Assembly (NCBI GenBank): GCA_033764875.1
Contig: JANRIO010000092.1
Location: forward strand, 1 to 64,000
From: AWTP1-13 sp033764875
GTDB lineage: Bacteria; Pseudomonadota; Alphaproteobacteria; Rhizobiales; Hyphomicrobiaceae
DNA length: 64,000 nucleotides
Direction: 5' to 3'
Below, one piece after another: positions 62,573-64,000 of the stretch. The notes under the pieces were generated by a model. It did no database searches. It worked only from the letters and a program-made list of their open reading frames with translations, and was not told the DNA's origin. The position numbers and the translations under genes are program-made. Within the stretch, counting starts at the first letter, position 1; the number at the start of each line of letters is the position of its first letter.

Positions 62573-63601
62573 ATGGACCGTTTGCAGCTCGCTGCCGCCG
62601 CCGTGGCGGCCCTCATCCTGGCGGCCTTGCTGAGGCCTGCGGCGTCGGCCCATGCCGGCACCCTCGACGACGTGCGCGCGCGGGGCCACGTCGCCTGCGG
62701 GGTCAGCGACAGCGCGAGCGTCTATGCGGCGCGCGATGGCAAGGGCGAGTGGGCGGGCCTTGCGGTCGACTACTGCCGCGCGCTGGCGCTGGCCACGATC
62801 GGCCGGCGCGACGCCGTCAGGATGCAGCCGCTCGCCGCCGCCAGCCGCTTCGCGGCGCTGCAGACGGGCGCGGTCGACGTGCTCGCGGGCGACGCGGACC
62901 TCACCTCAAGCCGCGACACCGGCCGCAACATCCGCTTCGCCCAGCCGCTGCTGTTCGACGGGCAGGGCTTCCTGGTGCGGCGCGCGCACGGCGTGACGAG
63001 CGCGCTCGAGCTGTCGGGAAGCCGCGTCTGCGTGGTCGCGGAGACGGGCGACGAGCAGGGCGTGATGGACTATTTCGCCGGCCTCAAGCTGCCGATCGAG
63101 ATCGTCAAGCTCGAGAGATGGCCCGACGCGGTGGCCGCCTACGACCAGAAGAGCTGTCACGTGCTCTCCGGCAGCGTCTCGCGCCTGTCCGCCGTCAAGG
63201 CGCAGCATGCGGCGCCGGCCGACCAGATCATCCTGCCGGAGCTCGCCGCGCGGCGCGCGGTGGGGCCGTTCGTGCGCCAGGGCGACGAGCAATGGTTCAG
63301 CATCGTGCGCTGGACGGCCTTTGCGCTGATCGCGGCCGAGGACCTCGGCATCTCGAGCGCCAGCATCGAGCAGGCGAAGGCCTCGCCCGTGCCGGAGGTG
63401 CGCCGCTTCATGGCCGGCGGCGCCGACCTGTGCATGAGCCTCGGCCTTGCGCCGGAGTGGACGCAGCGCATCATCCGCCAGGTCGGCAACTACGGCGAGA
63501 TCTACGAGCGCCACCTCGGCGCAAGGGCCGCGCGCATGGAGCGCGGGCTGAACAATCTCGCCGGCAAGGGCGGGCTGCACTTCGCGCCGTCGTTCCGCTA
63601 G
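62573..63601 (+). CDS. Amino-acid-type ABC transporter substrate-binding protein
   Basis: A 342-residue periplasmic binding protein of family 3, long for the family like the AapJ/general L-amino-acid group. A Sec signal (LAAAAVAALILAALLRPAAS, cleaved near AHA) precedes LDDVRARGHVACGVSD, the usual start of the mature fold. Other family parts are DYCRALALATIG and AQPLLFDGQGFLVRR. No permease or ATPase gene is adjacent in the window, so its partner transporter is unknown. The ATG at 62573 begins the signal peptide; an in-frame ATG at 62498 is possible. Confidence 0.9.
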   Translation: MDRLQLAAAAVAALILAALLRPAASAHAGTLDDVRARGHVACGVSDSASVYAARDGKGEWAGLAVDYCRALALATIGRRDAVRMQPLAAASRFAALQTGAVDVLAGDADLTSSRDTGRNIRFAQPLLFDGQGFLVRRAHGVTSALELSGSRVCVVAETGDEQGVMDYFAGLKLPIEIVKLERWPDAVAAYDQKSCHVLSGSVSRLSAVKAQHAAPADQIILPELAARRAVGPFVRQGDEQWFSIVRWTAFALIAAEDLGISSASIEQAKASPVPEVRRFMAGGADLCMSLGLAPEWTQRIIRQVGNYGEIYERHLGARAARMERGLNNLAGKGGLHFAPSFR

Positions 63602-63774
63602 AAGTCCGTATGCCCAAGCACGGGCTGGCGTTGGCCCGTCGTTGCGGCAGCTTTGCCTCCAGAACCTGAGCTGCGGAGCTCGCGAGCGTTGACCGGCCCC
63701 GGTGCCGACCCTAGATTTGCTCGCCGAAGCAACCGAAGGAGTGGCCAGGACGCGACCCGCCGGCCGCGATCATC

Positions 63775-64000
63775 GTGACCGAACTGCTCATCGTCGCTGC
63801 CCTCATCTTTCTCAACGGACTTTTTGCGCTCTCGGAGCTCGCCGTCGTCTCCGCGCGCCATCCGCGCCTGAAAGCGATGGCCGCATCGGGCCGCAAGGGA
63901 GCCAACCGCGCCTTGCAGCTCGCCTCCGATCCCGGGCGCTTTCTGTCTGCGGTTCAGATCGGCATCACGCTGATCGGCATCGTCAACGGCGCATACTCGG
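63775..64000 (+). CDS. CNNM/CorC (hemolysin-like) membrane protein, partial
   Basis: The first ~75 codons of a gene that runs off the window edge. The sequence TELLIVAALIFLNGLFALSE, then AVVSARHPRLKAMAASGRKG and QIGITLIGIVNGAYS, is the first transmembrane part of the CNNM/DUF21 domain found in HlyC/CorC-type ion transporters. The start is taken as the GTG at 63775; the upstream Shine-Dalgarno sequence is poor, so it is uncertain. Confidence 0.88.
   Translation, partial: MTELLIVAALIFLNGLFALSELAVVSARHPRLKAMAASGRKGANRALQLASDPGRFLSAVQIGITLIGIVNGAYS

Overview
The window looks like chromosomal DNA of a high-GC alphaproteobacterium, most likely in the order Hyphomicrobiales. Supporting signs are a MucR/Ros-type regulator, the pairing of a DnaA-domain-IV-like protein with a DUF6456 protein, a phasin-like gene, and the erpA / dgt-argS-SPOR-nagZ-scpA-scpB neighbourhood. 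I saw no rRNA, tRNA or CRISPR array. Genus cannot be fixed from sequence alone.

Layout. Positions 1-970 hold a composite array of palindromic repeats. Positions 971-6801 carry an MBL-fold hydrolase, a beta-oxidation pair (fused enoyl-CoA hydratase/3-hydroxyacyl-CoA dehydrogenase and thiolase) and a transglutaminase-like protein. Positions 7016-10944 carry a small unknown protein and a 1,111-residue zinc-ribbon/class III cyclase/ATPase/TPR protein. Positions 10851-16059 are a tight three-gene minus-strand operon: a membrane-anchored cytochrome P450, a 705-residue membrane protein of unknown function and a DyP-type peroxidase. A Crp/Fnr regulator diverges from it, followed by a phasin-like gene.

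Positions 17761-26521 are the core chromosome-segregation, cell-wall and translation block. Positions 26918-33058 encode a dipeptide/oligopeptide-type ABC importer whose two ATPases are fused. Positions 33404-45421 are mixed metabolism and regulation: aldo/keto reductase, a membrane/secreted pair of unknowns, MmgE/PrpD, class II DAHP synthase, alpha/beta hydrolase, DUF6456 with its DnaA-like partner, MucR, oligopeptidase B and a secreted peptidoglycan-binding-like protein. Positions 45804-49120 are an EmrAB-type efflux module with its MarR regulator. Then come aroQ, DUF2076, a SnoaL-like protein, an MBL hydrolase and a short-chain dehydrogenase.

The most notable region is about 53114-55560. 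A decayed tyrosine-recombinase tail and gene-poor sequence precede a two-gene operon: a three-helix membrane protein of the Pycsar-effector (PycTM) type, overlapping by 14 nt a class III nucleotide cyclase of the PycC type. I read this as a Pycsar anti-phage system (pyrimidine cyclase plus cyclic-nucleotide-activated membrane effector) inside a small acquired segment. The right end (55586-64000) carries a D-threonine-aldolase/alanine-racemase-fold enzyme, a TetR regulator divergent from a serine hydrolase, a large membrane protein with a primase-type C-terminal domain, cystathionine beta-lyase, a solute-binding protein and the 5' end of a CNNM/CorC-type membrane protein.

Start codons were chosen mainly from Shine-Dalgarno spacing, so several CDS begin inside the longest possible reading frame. 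Family assignments rest on motif reading, not on database searches.
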